57,500 nt of DNA, from NCBI RefSeq assembly GCF_964340395.1, contig NC_135568.1:3785001-3842500 (forward strand). Reading direction: 5' to 3'. The position numbers were made by a program, and so were the translations under genes. The stretch is from Glandiceps talaboti. Taxonomy: Eukaryota > Hemichordata > Enteropneusta > Spengelidae. Of the stretch, positions 24,627 to 37,915 are shown one piece after another. Positions within the stretch are counted from its first letter, which is position 1, and every line of letters begins with the position of its first letter. The notes beneath the pieces are model-generated. The model ran no database searches. It saw only the letters and a program-made list of their open reading frames with translations, and was not told the origin of the DNA.

Positions 24627-24905
24627 GGCTTTTATATAAGTTTCAAAACTCTGCAAATATTTACTGTACAGTTGTAAATAATAATATAAACAAACTTAAC
24701 TATTTCAAGGCATAAACGAACCATTCCTACATACACAACAAATGAAAGCCCCGCAGGCACCAACACATATTTGCCAAAGCACGGCGACATACTTGTATGT
24801 CAAACAATATCATGTAAATTGACTATGCGAAGTTAATCTCACAGCTATCATAAAGGACCCTTCAGTTCAGTTCAGTTCAGTTCAGAGGAAGTACTGTACG
24901 TAACT

Positions 24906-25014
24906 CATTCTCGCAAACCAGCGCCGTTATTTCTTCCGCCTTATATACGAAATAACTGGTAGGGCATGCACGTACTGGACGGTGCCGTAAAAGAGGCTGT
25001 GGTTTGCGACAATG
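24906..25014. mobile_element. hAT-like MITE, CATTCTCGCAAAC family, copy b with perfect target duplication
   Basis: 109 bp from CATTCTCGCAAAC to GTTTGCGACAATG, with internal ggtgccgtaaaagaggctgt. It is flanked by perfect 8-bp direct repeats ACGTAACT at 24898-24905 and 25015-25022. An 8-bp duplication is characteristic of hAT transposition. Confidence 0.85.
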
Positions 25015-25877
25015 ACGTAACTATGCTTGGAAGAGTGCATTCTCTGGTGTATGAATCTATGTTGTAATACTTTGCACTATTGTGAGATAAAGTATACCAC
25101 AATTCAATTAATATGCCAATACTCCGAGAGAAACGTGCGTACTATCAGTTTGTGTGCATCCCTCCTCCAGCTGTGATATCCATAAGGAGATTAGTTGGTA
25201 TTATATAGAGATATATATAGATAATTATCGTTCTATAATTGAGAGGGGGTTCCTAGGTTGACTGGACTTATAGTGATACACGACAGTAATGGGTTGGTCA
25301 CGTGTTTAGGTTGAAATTGCCTCTGATATATCCATACTGTAAGGTATGCTAATACTAATATACCATCACGTGATATCTATAACTTATCACGTGCCACACA
25401 GGATAATCATCACGCAAACTAATAGCATCTAAACATATAATCGAAGGCAAAAACAATAGGTATTCAGATACGTTTGCTAATCGAATCACGTATCCCTAAT
25501 TCATTGTCTGTTTGACAAATGCTATGAAATAAATTTGACTATATCTTCACCACATTCTCTGATATGTGATGACGTAACGAAATATGTGAAAACGTAAGTT
25601 GAATAGAAATTATAAAACTTTTCTACCAAGGATATATTTACTGCAACAAAATTGTTTTAGTTTGAAAACATGTTCGAAAACAAATAGTACACTTGAAATT
25701 AAGCTTACATGTGTAGTAAACGAGCCGGTGGAATAGAAAATGTGCTGCACGGCCTAATAGCAAACTCGGCTATAGGCAGATATAGGTATATAATAATATT
25801 ATATTTCAGTACATATAACGCTTCAAATTCTGTCCGTCAGTCAGGACACTGTGATATTTCAATGATGCTGCTGAGAA
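25015..25877. other. Intergenic region between convergent P450 B and TMEM163-like genes
   Basis: No exon recognised. It should hold the 3' UTR of the TMEM163-like gene on the minus strand. Confidence 0.5.
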
Positions 25878-28800
25878 TCAAACTAGTTTCCGTATTTCGT
25901 TGACGAGAATACTGAAAAAGAAACAAAGGAAATGATTTAATTGTAAATGTTTAAATCGTAGTTTCGTAGATTCAAACAGTATTTTGACCCTAATTTGATA
26001 CTTTCATCAAATTTGCATAACTCTGATTTAATAAAAAAATAATTTGTTTCACTTTAGTTCAGTTGGAAAATGACAGCTATCTGGGCATAGGGAGCTACTT
26101 CCGCCGAGTTCAAAGTTGAATCCGTGTTCTAAATGTAAATATTATTACGTGTCTTCAGTGACAGTGACAATATCAATGGAAAATTGGTATCTGTTTTCAA
26201 ATTGGATTTACAAGTCACTTCATGCATGTACAGTAGCAGTAACAAAACACGGACCACTGGTCTTCTAGTTTGTTTATCTGTGACATTTTTTTTTTCAAAT
26301 ACAAAAAACATACTATAGCAGTCCAAAATAAGTACCCATTTCTCAGCTATACTATCGCCAATAAACAAGACTAATATTAAAATGATCGGCTGTGCTAAAT
26401 ATAACTTACCACATGCCCCATATAGCCAGCATGACAGCAACTATGAGACCAATTATGGAATCTATTATCGTAACTTCTAAATTTACATATATGATTGCGC
26501 CAAGAATAATTCCAAAACTGATCAGTGCACCCATCGCTGAACTAAATGCTGAAATACAGAAAAAAAAGTTCCGGTGAGACATTTCCATTTGAATCTGACA
26601 GCTTGTGCGGAGTCTTCGTGAACCTTTACACCAACAAAATGCTAATGTCGTTCTTGAATGTGTCGTTGCCCTATATAAACAACGTGTCGCAATACATACA
26701 TTCTTTGTTAAGAGGGAAAAAAAACAAATTTAAAGAGATAGCAGTGCGGACCCCTGTTAAAGCTAATTATTTGGAGTCGAATATACTTCATTATTGTTAT
26801 CTTCATACAACCACATACAAATCATGAACAAAAATTGACGGTTAACTTACAGACCGGAAAGTATATGAAATCAGACTGTGTACAGCCAGTGTGTGAACTT
26901 AAGGGAAAATGACTACTGGTCATAAGGACCGACATGTAGCAAATACTGCTGGTCCTTAAGGAAAACTGCTGGTCCATACTCAATGCAGTTCACGTTCACG
27001 ACCTATATTTATATACCCTCCATTTACAGATTAAATGATTTTGAACTTTAATATGATACAACATATCTTTAGATATCTTTAGATAAAGTAAACGAGAGTA
27101 CAATGAATTGTTCACTATCCTCTATTATTTCATAAAATTTCCACTCACAGAGTCAACAAATATCTTGGAAGTAAATTTTGATTCACTACCAAGTAATATT
27201 TGACTCTATGAGTAGAGATTTTCATTTGTAACTATGAACCCAGAGACTATGGATATTGATTCTCGCGTAATCTGTTCCTATAGACTATAGTGGTCTGAGA
27301 CTGAATGTATTCATTACACCATAGAAATACATATCCATAGATTGTAGATAATATGGGTGAATGAATCATTAAATATGCATTATCTGCAATCTCTAAGAGA
27401 TCACAGTCCTCTCCTTCCTCTCTGTACGATTCACTAAATTCTGAATCACATATCCAAGTCAGATTCATCGTCTGTGGCAACAGCTGATGTAGCTTTCCAA
27501 CTCTTAGCGAACGTAGACCCACAACTTTATCATGGCAGAAAGTTTTGTCGCATAACTATCCCTCTTGAAAACTGTGTATTCACTTTATTTCAATTTCCAT
27601 CCACAAAAGTGACACGGTGCGGTTTCGTCTTCCTTCAAATATGTACTGAAGCCCCCCCCCCATAAAGCCCTACCCGTATACCATACAGTGGTGTATTGAG
27701 TATCGTCTCTGACTCGACTGTTTGTGTAAGAAATCTGACCATGATGAAGAGAACTATGGCTAAACATGTCTTACAATGCAAATTTTTTTGACGTGGGAGC
27801 GTGATATGGTAACTGTACTATAATGTGTCATCCACTATATGTACCCGTGTTTGGCATGATGCAGTAATTTTCGAGATAAAACAATGGCAACAAAAATGCA
27901 ACATTTCTAAGTTTATACGTTGATTACAACATGACAGGACATACATTCATATGAATCAAATTGAAAGCAATCAGACTACGCATTTTTTTTACTGTTTTAC
28001 AAAAAAAAACTATCGTACTGAAGATATTTTACGAAGTGTACCTGCCTTCTTTATTAGTTAAAACGCCATTTTCAGAGTAGTTTATATGTTTTCCGTCAGT
28101 TTGTTTTGATCGTGGCCACACACATGGGGAACTCCGGTAAATCGATCGGGAAACCCGCTAACATTTACCGGCTTTAATACCAGCCTTTAAAAAACAGTGT
28201 CTGTTTAAATTCGTCTTCTTCTTCGGAAGCTCATTGCTGCCTTCTAAATATCGCCACATACTTTATAAATACAAGGTGGAACTGTCTCAAACACGTTAAA
28301 AGTTTCATACACTTAGAACAGTAAACTTTACAACAATTACTATATCATGGTGGGAAAAGACGCATGCGCTGAATACGTAAAATGGGTCTGAATGTCTAAG
28401 ACGTTCTGATTAGTCAAGACACAAATAACTGGAGAAATTCGGTCAATCATGTGTTTGCTAACATAATTTCATAAAGTAACTGCTGTATGCTACGTCATAT
28501 GTAGACTGTAGACATGATATCAACATTGACAACAACACGAAGCGAGCTAGCTCTGTGTCGCTTGACTTGAACGAGATGATGTCGAGAGTATAATGGGTAA
28601 CACAAGATCAGATTCATGTAGGTGAAATTGGATATATCTTTGAATAAATGTTATTATTTACTCCAAATTTCAGTCGGTCATAAGGACCGATACGTTGTTG
28701 TAATTCTGAAAAACCGTCGGTCCGAACGGAAATCTGTTGGTCTCGGGCCGAAGGACCGGCGTTAATTTCGCACGCTGTGTACAGCACCTCTATAGTGGTT

Positions 28801-31800
28801 TATTTTGCATTTGAAGTTGCCCGAGTGTGTACAAAACATCGTGCCTCACGAGTGAAACACTGTGAACCAAGGCAACTTCGTGTCTCCTGTAAGTTGTCGT
28901 GATATTCTTTCTTATATTACGTTCTTGTAAGTACATACAGTATTTGTTTTTCTAAAATATTAATAACATTTTTACTTACCATCTGAATATATACTTTTTG
29001 AATTTAGTTTTCTGGCAATCACAAATTTTATTGCAGCTAACGTTGTCATAGTAACAACGGATATTGCGCTCACCCCGGCTAAGACGATTTCCTGTATGAT
29101 AGAATAGTATATAATAGAGACAACATGGCTCATAAGTCACCATATAAGGGATCAGTAAACAATACAGAATCTATGTATGGGACAATGTATAGAAGGCTGA
29201 TTTTGTGATGACGCCCTCTAACGACACATAGCAAAATTTAACGACGTCATTTCAATCACATCCACGTCATATGTGATATGAAAAATGAAACGAACTTATT
29301 CTGATATCTAAAACATGTCATGAAGACCTCACATTACTGCGTAAATGTTCTATGTTGGTGGCTTTTCATGCAATATTTTCGTTCGATCGTGGTATATCTA
29401 ATATTATTATTATACCAGTATATTGGTGCAAATCGAGAGATCTGATTGGTCCAATAAACAATTGGCACGCGTCCAAATTTTGATGTTTACAAACTACCTC
29501 AAATTCGTACTTGGCGTTCAATGTTTGTCGTCTGCTCCGAACGTTGCAGTCTGCTCAGTTGCAGTGATAATGAACTCTGCGGATTGTCAGAGGGAGAATT
29601 TCTCAGTGAGACAGTAGTTTATGGGAAATTATGAAGAAATTTCGAAAGTAGCCGAGTTTAATCGTATTTATACAAATCATTCCCTACTATAGTACGACTG
29701 AGGTCAAGGCATGCACGGTACGGTTCTCGACTCGGCAACTGCAGAAGTGGAAACAGGTACGTACGTGAACGTGTAATCAAGGTTTAAGAGTTTACACTGA
29801 CTGACTTACTATTATTCAAATAAGAAATTTGTCTGGGATCCTGTCCTAGAGTATATCGAGTACGAGTGGGAAATCCCCAAACCTGCTTGCAGACGGTGCG
29901 CGAGTTTCGCTCAACACCGGAGAGACGCTGTGCGACTTACTGGCTAGTACTCAGTATGCAAGCAGGACTACTAGTAATCAACCTGCTGCCATGTGTATAT
30001 CTCCTCACGCGTCACGCCACCGAGTCGCGAAGCATACTGCATGCATGTTGTATAAAAACTGCACTTTTTAATTTGATATGATTTGATATGCGCGTCAGAT
30101 CAGCTGTGTTGAAAGCAGCTTCATTGTTATGCAAATTATTCATGGGGGGGGGGGGACAAAAGAAACCATAAATTCTTATCTAGTTTCCAATATACTGGTA
30201 TAGGGATACCCCCCCCCCCCGATGGTATACCACACCAGTCGCTTTTGACGTAACGTTGCCTCAAATTTGGACTTGCAACTGATGTTGTAAAATCGAACGT
30301 ATCACAGATTGAATAATTGTCCCGTTATAAGATTGGCGCTGACCGTACAAAGATGACAACTTACCTGTGATGGACTGGTGTGGGTTACTATGGCAATGAC
30401 ACATTTTATGGTGATGATCATAGCAAATAATAGGAACAGAAGAGCCAAACAAATAACAGCCCTACAAACAAAACAAAATAAACCATGCAGAATTAGTGAC
30501 AAGAAGAAAACAATGTGTACTGCATGTCATTATGCTCCATATTTTCAGCTTTCCATGTACTTTTAAACCAGGAAACACAACATTGTGGTACTTTGTGTTT
30601 GCATAGTAACACAGACACGGAATGTGTTAAACTGGGGTGACAAACAGATGTGACAAACAAGTCTTTGCCTTACTAGTATCTATCTAGCGAGTAAAAAGTG
30701 AAGGGTACGTGTTCCGTGTCGTATATACCACTACAGACTTTGAATCCTGTCAATTATTTACATTCTTAGGGGGTCTTTTTTGGAGTAGGTCAAACGTATC
30801 AGCCAGCTCCCTAACATCGGTGAAAAAAAATAGAGGGAAATGAACATCGCACAAGAGTGACTTATTAACTAGGAACAAGAAGGGCAACTTTTTATCAAGT
30901 TTTTGAATAATATTTATCAGGTATACGTGTGTTGTCGTGAAGACAAATAAACCCATTGTTTTATGTTCGAACACGTTTGACCTGGTTTGTGCGTGGTATG
31001 ATTAAATATTCTTCGTTCATCAGCCACGGAAAATAAGAGTGATCAACGGGGCCTTGTCACCACGAGTCACCAGACGATTAGTGACAAACCTTAGGTCTAA
31101 GGTCGCCAACATGTGGCTGAATGAAGAAAAATATTTGTGAATAATACAATTATGCTTCCTCTAGCATACTTTATGAAAAAATAATCGCGATTTGGAACGT
31201 TTTGACTAATATTCAGAGCATCGCAGAACCAATGACGAGGGTCGTCGTGGCGTAGAAAGATCGGGTATATAATCCATATTTTCTGTTCAAAGATGATAAC
31301 TTGGCTTGTGCATGGTACCAGAAAAATAGTCGATGAATTTAAAACTGATTAACAACTAACCTGTGCTCTTTTTCTTTAACATAAACTGTATCTTTTTTAA
31401 AGTACCGCCACAGAACCACCATCGATGTGACAGAGTCTAACATCATATCGAACTGAAAAAATACACACAAGAACAGAGTATTGGTACAATAAACAATAAC
31501 ATTGGCAACAAAGGATTGCAGTAAAAATACCGGAACTCTAAGTTAAGGTGACACTGCCTGCAACTGAGATCTCTTATAGCTGAAGTCTCAGTGTACAAAC
31601 TAAAAACATACAATACTTATTACAACTTTTATATAATAAAATCCCAGTAGTCACAGTGTATTAGACATGTAGTGACAGGTGTTTTTTTCTAATTTATTTC
31701 TAATTTATTGGTAACAAAAATATTGCGTCATGTCATTTTTTTTATCATTAAAACATTTCTGCTAAGAGCTATACCAGATGTTACACATTCAGTATTCTTA

Positions 31801-32967
31801 AGAATCAGAAGAATGTGTATATTTCAAATGAAAGAGTTACAGACTATGCCCCTTTAAATGGGACTTTTACTTTACTTATTCATTTGCATATATATATTAT
31901 ATTCTTCATACCACAGACAAACAAGCTATAGAACTAGTTGTCATGGCATCTGTGTCAAAGACAATGCGGTGTAATACAGTATACAAGACAACTAAATGCA
32001 ACAAAACTCTATTAACTATAATAGTACTTCACAGTCGAACAACACATGTACAGCATGCATACTTGTGTGTGTTTTTCGAAACTACATACAAGATTGACAC
32101 TATATTTTGAATCACTAATATGGTACTTTTTAGAGGTATGAACTATGTATGAGCTTGGTCAGTGTAATATTTGCATAACATTAGCGTCTGAATAATATTC
32201 ACTAAATAAATACAATTTTCTTTCCGCGGGTACCTCCATTTCCTATACGATACTTTCTAGTCAAACTGTCAGTTCCGTCTGTGCTGCATATTAATCAAGA
32301 CATTGTGTATTGTCTAAAAAATAACTTCTCGTCTGATATAACAGGAGCTACACATTTAAAGACACCACACTTTGTCCAAAATCACATATAGACGATAGAT
32401 GTGTTGACCAGTCGGTATCAGTCAAATCAAACAAGCAACTGGTCGCTTACTCGCGATCGATCGCTCACTTACTCATCCACCCCACCCCAACCCCCAGCCC
32501 CACACACGCGCGCACTCGCTCATTCACTTCCTAATTCACCATACCTAACTTACTCATACCCTCGCTACCTACCTAACTATCTCACTCACTCACTATTTAC
32601 TCATTGACTCTCTCTTTTACTCAGCCCCTCGTTCACTCATCTCTAAAATATGTCAAATGATGTATGTGTGTTTGTACTATGTACACTCCACTATGGTTAC
32701 CGATACAGTAATTACAAACAGTAAACAAACATGCAGTAAACACAACAATGATTTTTAACTGTTACGTCATATTTCTGCATGAATTTACGTCCAGAAAATC
32801 CTACCTGATTATATTAAGTCAGACTGACTTAAAAGTAAACGAAAGTAAAGAGAGAATGTTAGAACAACCTCCACCAAAATGAAAATAGAAAAACAATATA
32901 TATAGAGATATAAATGATACAACACGGCATGTCATCAAAAGTGACAAGTTAGTTTACTAAGAATCGT

Positions 32968-33036
<69 letters not shown>

Positions 33037-33043
33037 CATACAT

Positions 33044-33102
<59 letters not shown>

Positions 33103-34948
33103 TGGACAGCGACAGACAGACAGTCAGTCAGTCAGTCAGAGAGTCAGAGACACTGACATACAGACAGACTGACTGACATACAGACAGACTGACATACATA
33201 AAGGCAAGTATGAAGGCAGGTACGAAGGCGGGTTTACGGACAGAAACGAGGCAAAGAGAGAGACAAAGACAACGAGAGAGAAAGAGAGATGGCACAGTAT
33301 ATCATCAACTGGAGAACTGGTATTACGTCACAGTTACGTCACAGTAAATGAAGTTAAAACAACACATTATAGCTAGAGCCAATAATCTTCTGACGTCACC
33401 ACTTTCAACAGATACGATTGACGCAAACTGTTATCAAAACACTAAGCAATATTTTTACTCCGAAAACTCTATCTAACAAGAACACTTTTAATATTAACGT
33501 CATGCCGAGATATGATAATATGTAAAAAAAAAATATTTTGAATTCAGGTTAGTTAACAATGGGGGGGGGGGCGTCACTTCATGTGACCCCTTTTGTTGAG
33601 TTTGATGAAAATGACGGGTTGAAATCGATCGGTGGTTTATTAATACATGTATAGCGGTAATATAAATACAGGCACCCGTGGAGTGGAATCCTATTTCTAT
33701 AATTACCGTATGCCACTGTGATTTTTTCGTCTAGGAAATGTTACAGTATAAAATTTAATGTGCATATACACAGTAATGAAAGAAAGTGGTGACCCCCCTA
33801 CGGAGAGCCCAAATTTAGTGATATAGAACACACAATGTGTAGACGTAGTACACAAGTTGCTAAAAGGGTCAGGACAGAAATCTGGTTATTCCAACCTTTG
33901 CTATAATAGTATACGTAGACAGTTGTTATCCACTAAGATTTGACCTCTGAATCACCAGTCGAAAACATTACAACGGTAACATTAAAACCAACATGTGAGA
34001 TAGAATAAACCAAAAAACACGGGGAAAAGTTCACTCACCGCTAGTCCAAGGGCCGCTGAACTGCCAGTCACGATAGATATAGCTGTACGAATAAACCACA
34101 GTATAGCGGTTACATATACAATAGATGCTACTAATGCATATATTCACAGACAAGGAAGACAGTTTTCTGTCATATATCAGATAACAAAGAACTACTTTAC
34201 TTGTTTCAAAGTTTTCTTTTCATTTAAATATTTGTTTTCTTCATCCAATCAAATCCTCTCTGAGTGCCCGTCACTACTTTTATAGGAAAATAAGCGAACC
34301 CAACTGTCTAGCTTGAGAATATTAGATTTTTACTCTCAATATTTTGTTTCCAGTTTCGCTGTTCACTAAAAATTAACAAAACTTCAACTTACCTATGAAT
34401 CCTATTCCTAAAACTGTTAAGAAGATGATGGTTACCAAGGAAACCCTTATAGTTGCCCTTCTCCATCTTTCTGCTTCCTCGTCTGAAAGATGGTCTGAAT
34501 CTGTAAGCGTCTCTGAAAATATAAAAATAATTACTTGCCCATTATAAGTGCGCAAAATGAAATAATGTGGTTGTTATTGTGTCAGGTAAACATTTCCGCT
34601 AGGGGAAATATAACCTCAGGCCACTATACGGTGGTCAAGGATATTCATGTGAACTGCCGAAGCAATGATTTTAGCAATACCATGAGACTCGACAAAATGA
34701 TGTTGCCGAATAGAATGTTGCCGAATTAAACAACATTATGTGGTTATAATGTATGTACATTACTTTCATAAGAATATTACAATATTTTATCTTATTCATA
34801 CATTTTTTTGCTCAAAACTGTGAACTTCATACAACTCACACAGTTAGGAAAAAATCCTATCCATGATCTATTCTAGTTTCGAGGAAACACGCGTTTTTAT
34901 CAAATCATATTCATCACTTATTTTTGCAAGGGCTGGAATACACGAATG

Positions 34949-34997
<49 letters not shown>

Positions 34998-37915
34998 AAC
35001 AAACAAACAAACAAACACACCCACACCCTCACACACAGAGACACAGACACAGACACAGACACAGACACAGACACAGACACACACAAACACACACACAGAC
35101 AGACACAGATACACCCCCCCCCCCCACACACACACACGGAGTAATTTTAATCTTACGTTGACCTACAATGACCTGGTCGTAGTTTGTTTTACAGTAGGGT
35201 TTATACGTTGATAGATATCGTTCATACATACTGGTCAATTCTAAATTTAACAGCAGGGTTTAGTGATGATGCAGTGTACTTCATACATACTGGTCAATTC
35301 TAAATTTAACAGCAGGGTTTATGTGATAATGCAGTGTACTTCATACATACTGGTCAATTCTAAATTTAACAGCAGGGTTTAGTGATGATGCAGTGTACTT
35401 CATACATACTGGTCACTTAAATATTCTGAATACGATAAGCCTTACTATTATTTATATTTTTTTAAATATTAGTTGATAAAAATGCGGGTAGTAGGCACTT
35501 TGAAGGTTTGACCCAGAGGTTTTTGATTGGCAGTAAAGCTTGTCATGGCCAATATTCATATCATCAAACATCTGTAAATAGCAGTGACTTTATTTCATTC
35601 AGAACATCTATGTTTTATAAATTGTTGACCTATTTAGAAAATACCGAAAATTACCGTCACAGTTTACTGTTATTTCTTGAATGACTTTAAAAAAATACTA
35701 ATTTATTTTGTCGTTTTGCTCCTTTTTCATAGTACGTTTTTTTTGAGCATGCGATGATATCTCAATTTCGAATTAAACTTTTGTTCAAAACACAAATTTA
35801 AAACTGATACATAATTTTCGACTGTGCTCTTCATCTGATGACAAAGACTGGAGTATGCAGTAACAGTTTTCAAGTTTGTTTTTGGAGGAAACATTTAATT
35901 TGATACCATGGTTTCCAACACAGATGAAATTTTCATTTGAAAATATCTTATGTTTTCTCAAAATGTGTCTTAAAACAAACAAACAAACAAACAAACAAAC
36001 AAACAAACAAACAAACATACATACATACATACATACATACATACATACATACATACATACAAACAAACAAACAAATAATCTTAGATTTAGACTGGTGCAA
36101 TGGTTCAACTTTCTACATTGCGATCGTTCGCTTATGTAATATTTTTGGGTCATTTGGGGCACATATACTCTTCGGAATTAGTCAGCCGAAAAAGTTGATA
36201 TTACGTTCAGTTAAAATACATTTTAAGTACAAGCAATGTAACCCCCCACAAACAACAAAACAAACAAACAAAAAGCAAACATTTTAAGGAAGGGGAAACT
36301 AATTTTACTGAACAATATTTTTCGTGTAATTTGGCTGTAAGCATATATGACAAACATAGAATATATCAACGTTGACCTTATTTTTAATAATTTTAAATCA
36401 TTCGTGAGTATATTAGGATTACATTTCCTACAGTACTGACAAGTTCAGACATGTCTGTTACAATTGTTCAGTATACTAGTATACACTTATACACAATGAC
36501 TAAAAATTGGGAAATTTCGACATAATCTCCTGCATGCTTTATATCTACACCAATGCTTTGACGTCTGACACGTCTCAACAATTAGTGCTCTGAGCTAAAA
36601 GGTTTAAATTGGCTGTTGTTCACACAAGGGAAGTGAAATTCTTTAAAGTTGGAAAATTCTTGACACAACAAACATGTCATAAAACAAATAAATCTAGCTA
36701 TATTTGATAAATGTGTAAAGCGACAGTTTCGTTTTCCTGCAATGTGTCACTCATATGAGTCACTTGAAGATGTATCCATTATAAAGAAAGCGGTTGGATA
36801 ACAGAATCTATTGGCTTTAGTATCGATTAAAAATTCTTTGGAAAAATTGTGAAAAAATGCAAAGTATGGAAGAGGTATTTGGGGTTTAATTTCATAAACA
36901 GACAACATGAACATCTTTCATTCTGAGATGTTTACCTCGAGTTGATCAATAGCCCCACTGTACATTCCATTCTCGCAAACTAGAGTTATTATTTATACCA
37001 CTACATTTCGAAATAAAATCCAGTGGGAGGCTCGTTAAGAACGTTGCCGTAAAACAGACCGTGGTTTGCGACAATGTGTATATTCAGACGTTGTAAATAA
37101 GCCAGTGAAAAGGTATAACTTCTCAATCTTATAACTAATATGTTTAAATAAGTTAAAACTTTGGGCGTCTTGTTAATCAAAATATCAACATTTGATTTAT
37201 TTTCAGGAATGGTGGTTTAGTACCTGAATATGTCGCATAGAACCACACGATTTACGCTACGGATGACCAAGGATAAAAATGGGAGTTCCGTTGAATACAG
37301 TAAAGTATATCTTTGGTGTGTACAGAGTGTTTACATACAGTAGTGTATTGGAAGAGCGTGCTACGTGAGTCTTAGATTAACTATTTGTATGTTCAGATTT
37401 AAACTTTCTCTCGTTAATCATATCATTCTACTGATGGTGAAAATAACACAAAATATCAAATTTCCGAAAAACCATACTTTCATTGAATATTTCGACCGTC
37501 ATTTCGTTGGATATGTAGTTTTGACGAGGTAAGACAGCCACAAACTAAAACTATCATTCTAGTGATGGTGAATATAACACAAAAATATAAAATTTACGAA
37601 AAAAAATATACTTCCATTATTGAAAATTTCGACCGTAGTTTTGTTGGATATGTAATTTTGACGAGCTAAGACAGTCACAAACTAAAAACTATTTTTGCAA
37701 TGTTCACATTAATTACTATAACTTTAATTAATTATAACTATCAAATAATATTTTTTTTGCGTGGAATGCAAAATTAATTAAAAGCACTAATTAAACTTAC
37801 TTTCATCGGATTCCGGTGCGTAGGCCGCGTCATCGAAAGTACCAGTATTTTTATAGTCTGCGCTACTTGTCGATACATCGTTCAATTTTATCTTTTCCCC
37901 GCTGCTTTCGCTCAT
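25878..37915 (-). CDS. TMEM163-like: TMEM163-like six-pass membrane protein, probable divalent-cation (zinc) transporter (250 aa, eight exons)
   Basis: Exons in order of transcription: 37915-37801, 34512-34393, 34082-34039, 31452-31361, 30461-30365, 29091-28980, 26548-26410, 25911-25878. Phases fit at every junction and give 753 nt including the stop. The N-terminus (MSESSGEKIKLNDVSTSS) is soluble and acidic. Six hydrophobic segments follow at about residues 59-77, 80-98, 124-146, 157-180, 195-212 and 218-238. FDMMLDSVTSMVVLWRY at residue 94 matches the FDxxLDxxSSxxVLWRY signature I know from TMEM163, whose two Asp residues are implicated in zinc transport; a further Asp-Gly lies before the fifth segment, as in that family. 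Vertebrate TMEM163 is about 289 aa and acts as a zinc-efflux protein of synaptic and endolysosomal membranes. The protein here is shorter mainly at the N-terminus. The third exon is only 44 nt and the last only 34 nt; the last exon is the least certain. Confidence 0.85.
26549..28979 (-). other. Intron 6 of the TMEM163-like gene
   Basis: Large intron without recognised genes. Contains two stretches sharing ggtcataaggaccga (about 26917 and 28677) that look like decayed copies of one repeat. A 91-codon open stretch (27247-27522, minus) has no splice support. Confidence 0.6.
29883..29964. repeat. Inverted repeat with CTGCTTGCA ends
   Basis: ctgcttgca and tgcaagcag bound about 80 bp. The left end, with the following gacggtgcgcgag, recurs near 8977-9000 (ctgcttacagacggtgcacg), so this is probably a dispersed element. 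Intron 5 of the TMEM163-like gene. Confidence 0.45.
32972..33108. repeat. (GA)n then (CAGA)n microsatellite
   Basis: About 60 bp of GA dinucleotides run into CATA and CAGA tetranucleotides. Intron 3 of the TMEM163-like gene. Confidence 0.95.
34949..35136. repeat. Compound microsatellite (CAGA)n-(CAAA)n-(ACAGAC)n with C run
   Basis: Four successive simple arrays and a 13-nt C run in intron 1 of the TMEM163-like gene. Confidence 0.95.
35222..35416. repeat. 60-bp tandem repeat, just over three units
   Basis: Units start at 35222, 35281 and 35341 (tcatacatactggtcaattc each time), with a partial unit from 35400. They differ by one or two bases (tagtgatgatg against tatgtgataatg). Intron 1 of the TMEM163-like gene. 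Confidence 0.9.
35974..36075. repeat. (CAAA)n-(CATA)n-(CAAA)n microsatellite
   Basis: Symmetrical compound tetranucleotide array in intron 1 of the TMEM163-like gene. Confidence 0.95.
36968..37076. mobile_element. hAT-like MITE, CATTCTCGCAAAC family, copy c
   Basis: 109 bp, the same length as the copy at 24906, from CATTCTCGCAAAC to GTTTGCGACAATG. Flanks TGTACATTC and TGTATATTC look like a target duplication with one change. Intron 1 of the TMEM163-like gene. Confidence 0.75.
37422..37689. repeat. Diverged tandem duplication of about 130 bp
   Basis: Copies at 37422-37551 and 37552-37689 share the order of blocks: atcattcta, gatggtgaa, ataacacaaaa, atttcgaccgt, ttggatatgta, ttttgacgag, acaaactaaaa. 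Intron 1 of the TMEM163-like gene, close to its first exon. Confidence 0.85.

Noticed and set aside
27247-27522. 91-codon minus-strand frame inside the TMEM163-like gene
   Set aside because: It interrupts a well-phased intron, lacks splice signals and has no family resemblance.
35222-35416. Regular 60-bp repeats considered as a CRISPR array
   Set aside because: Units are joined directly without unique spacers, and the setting is a eukaryotic intron.
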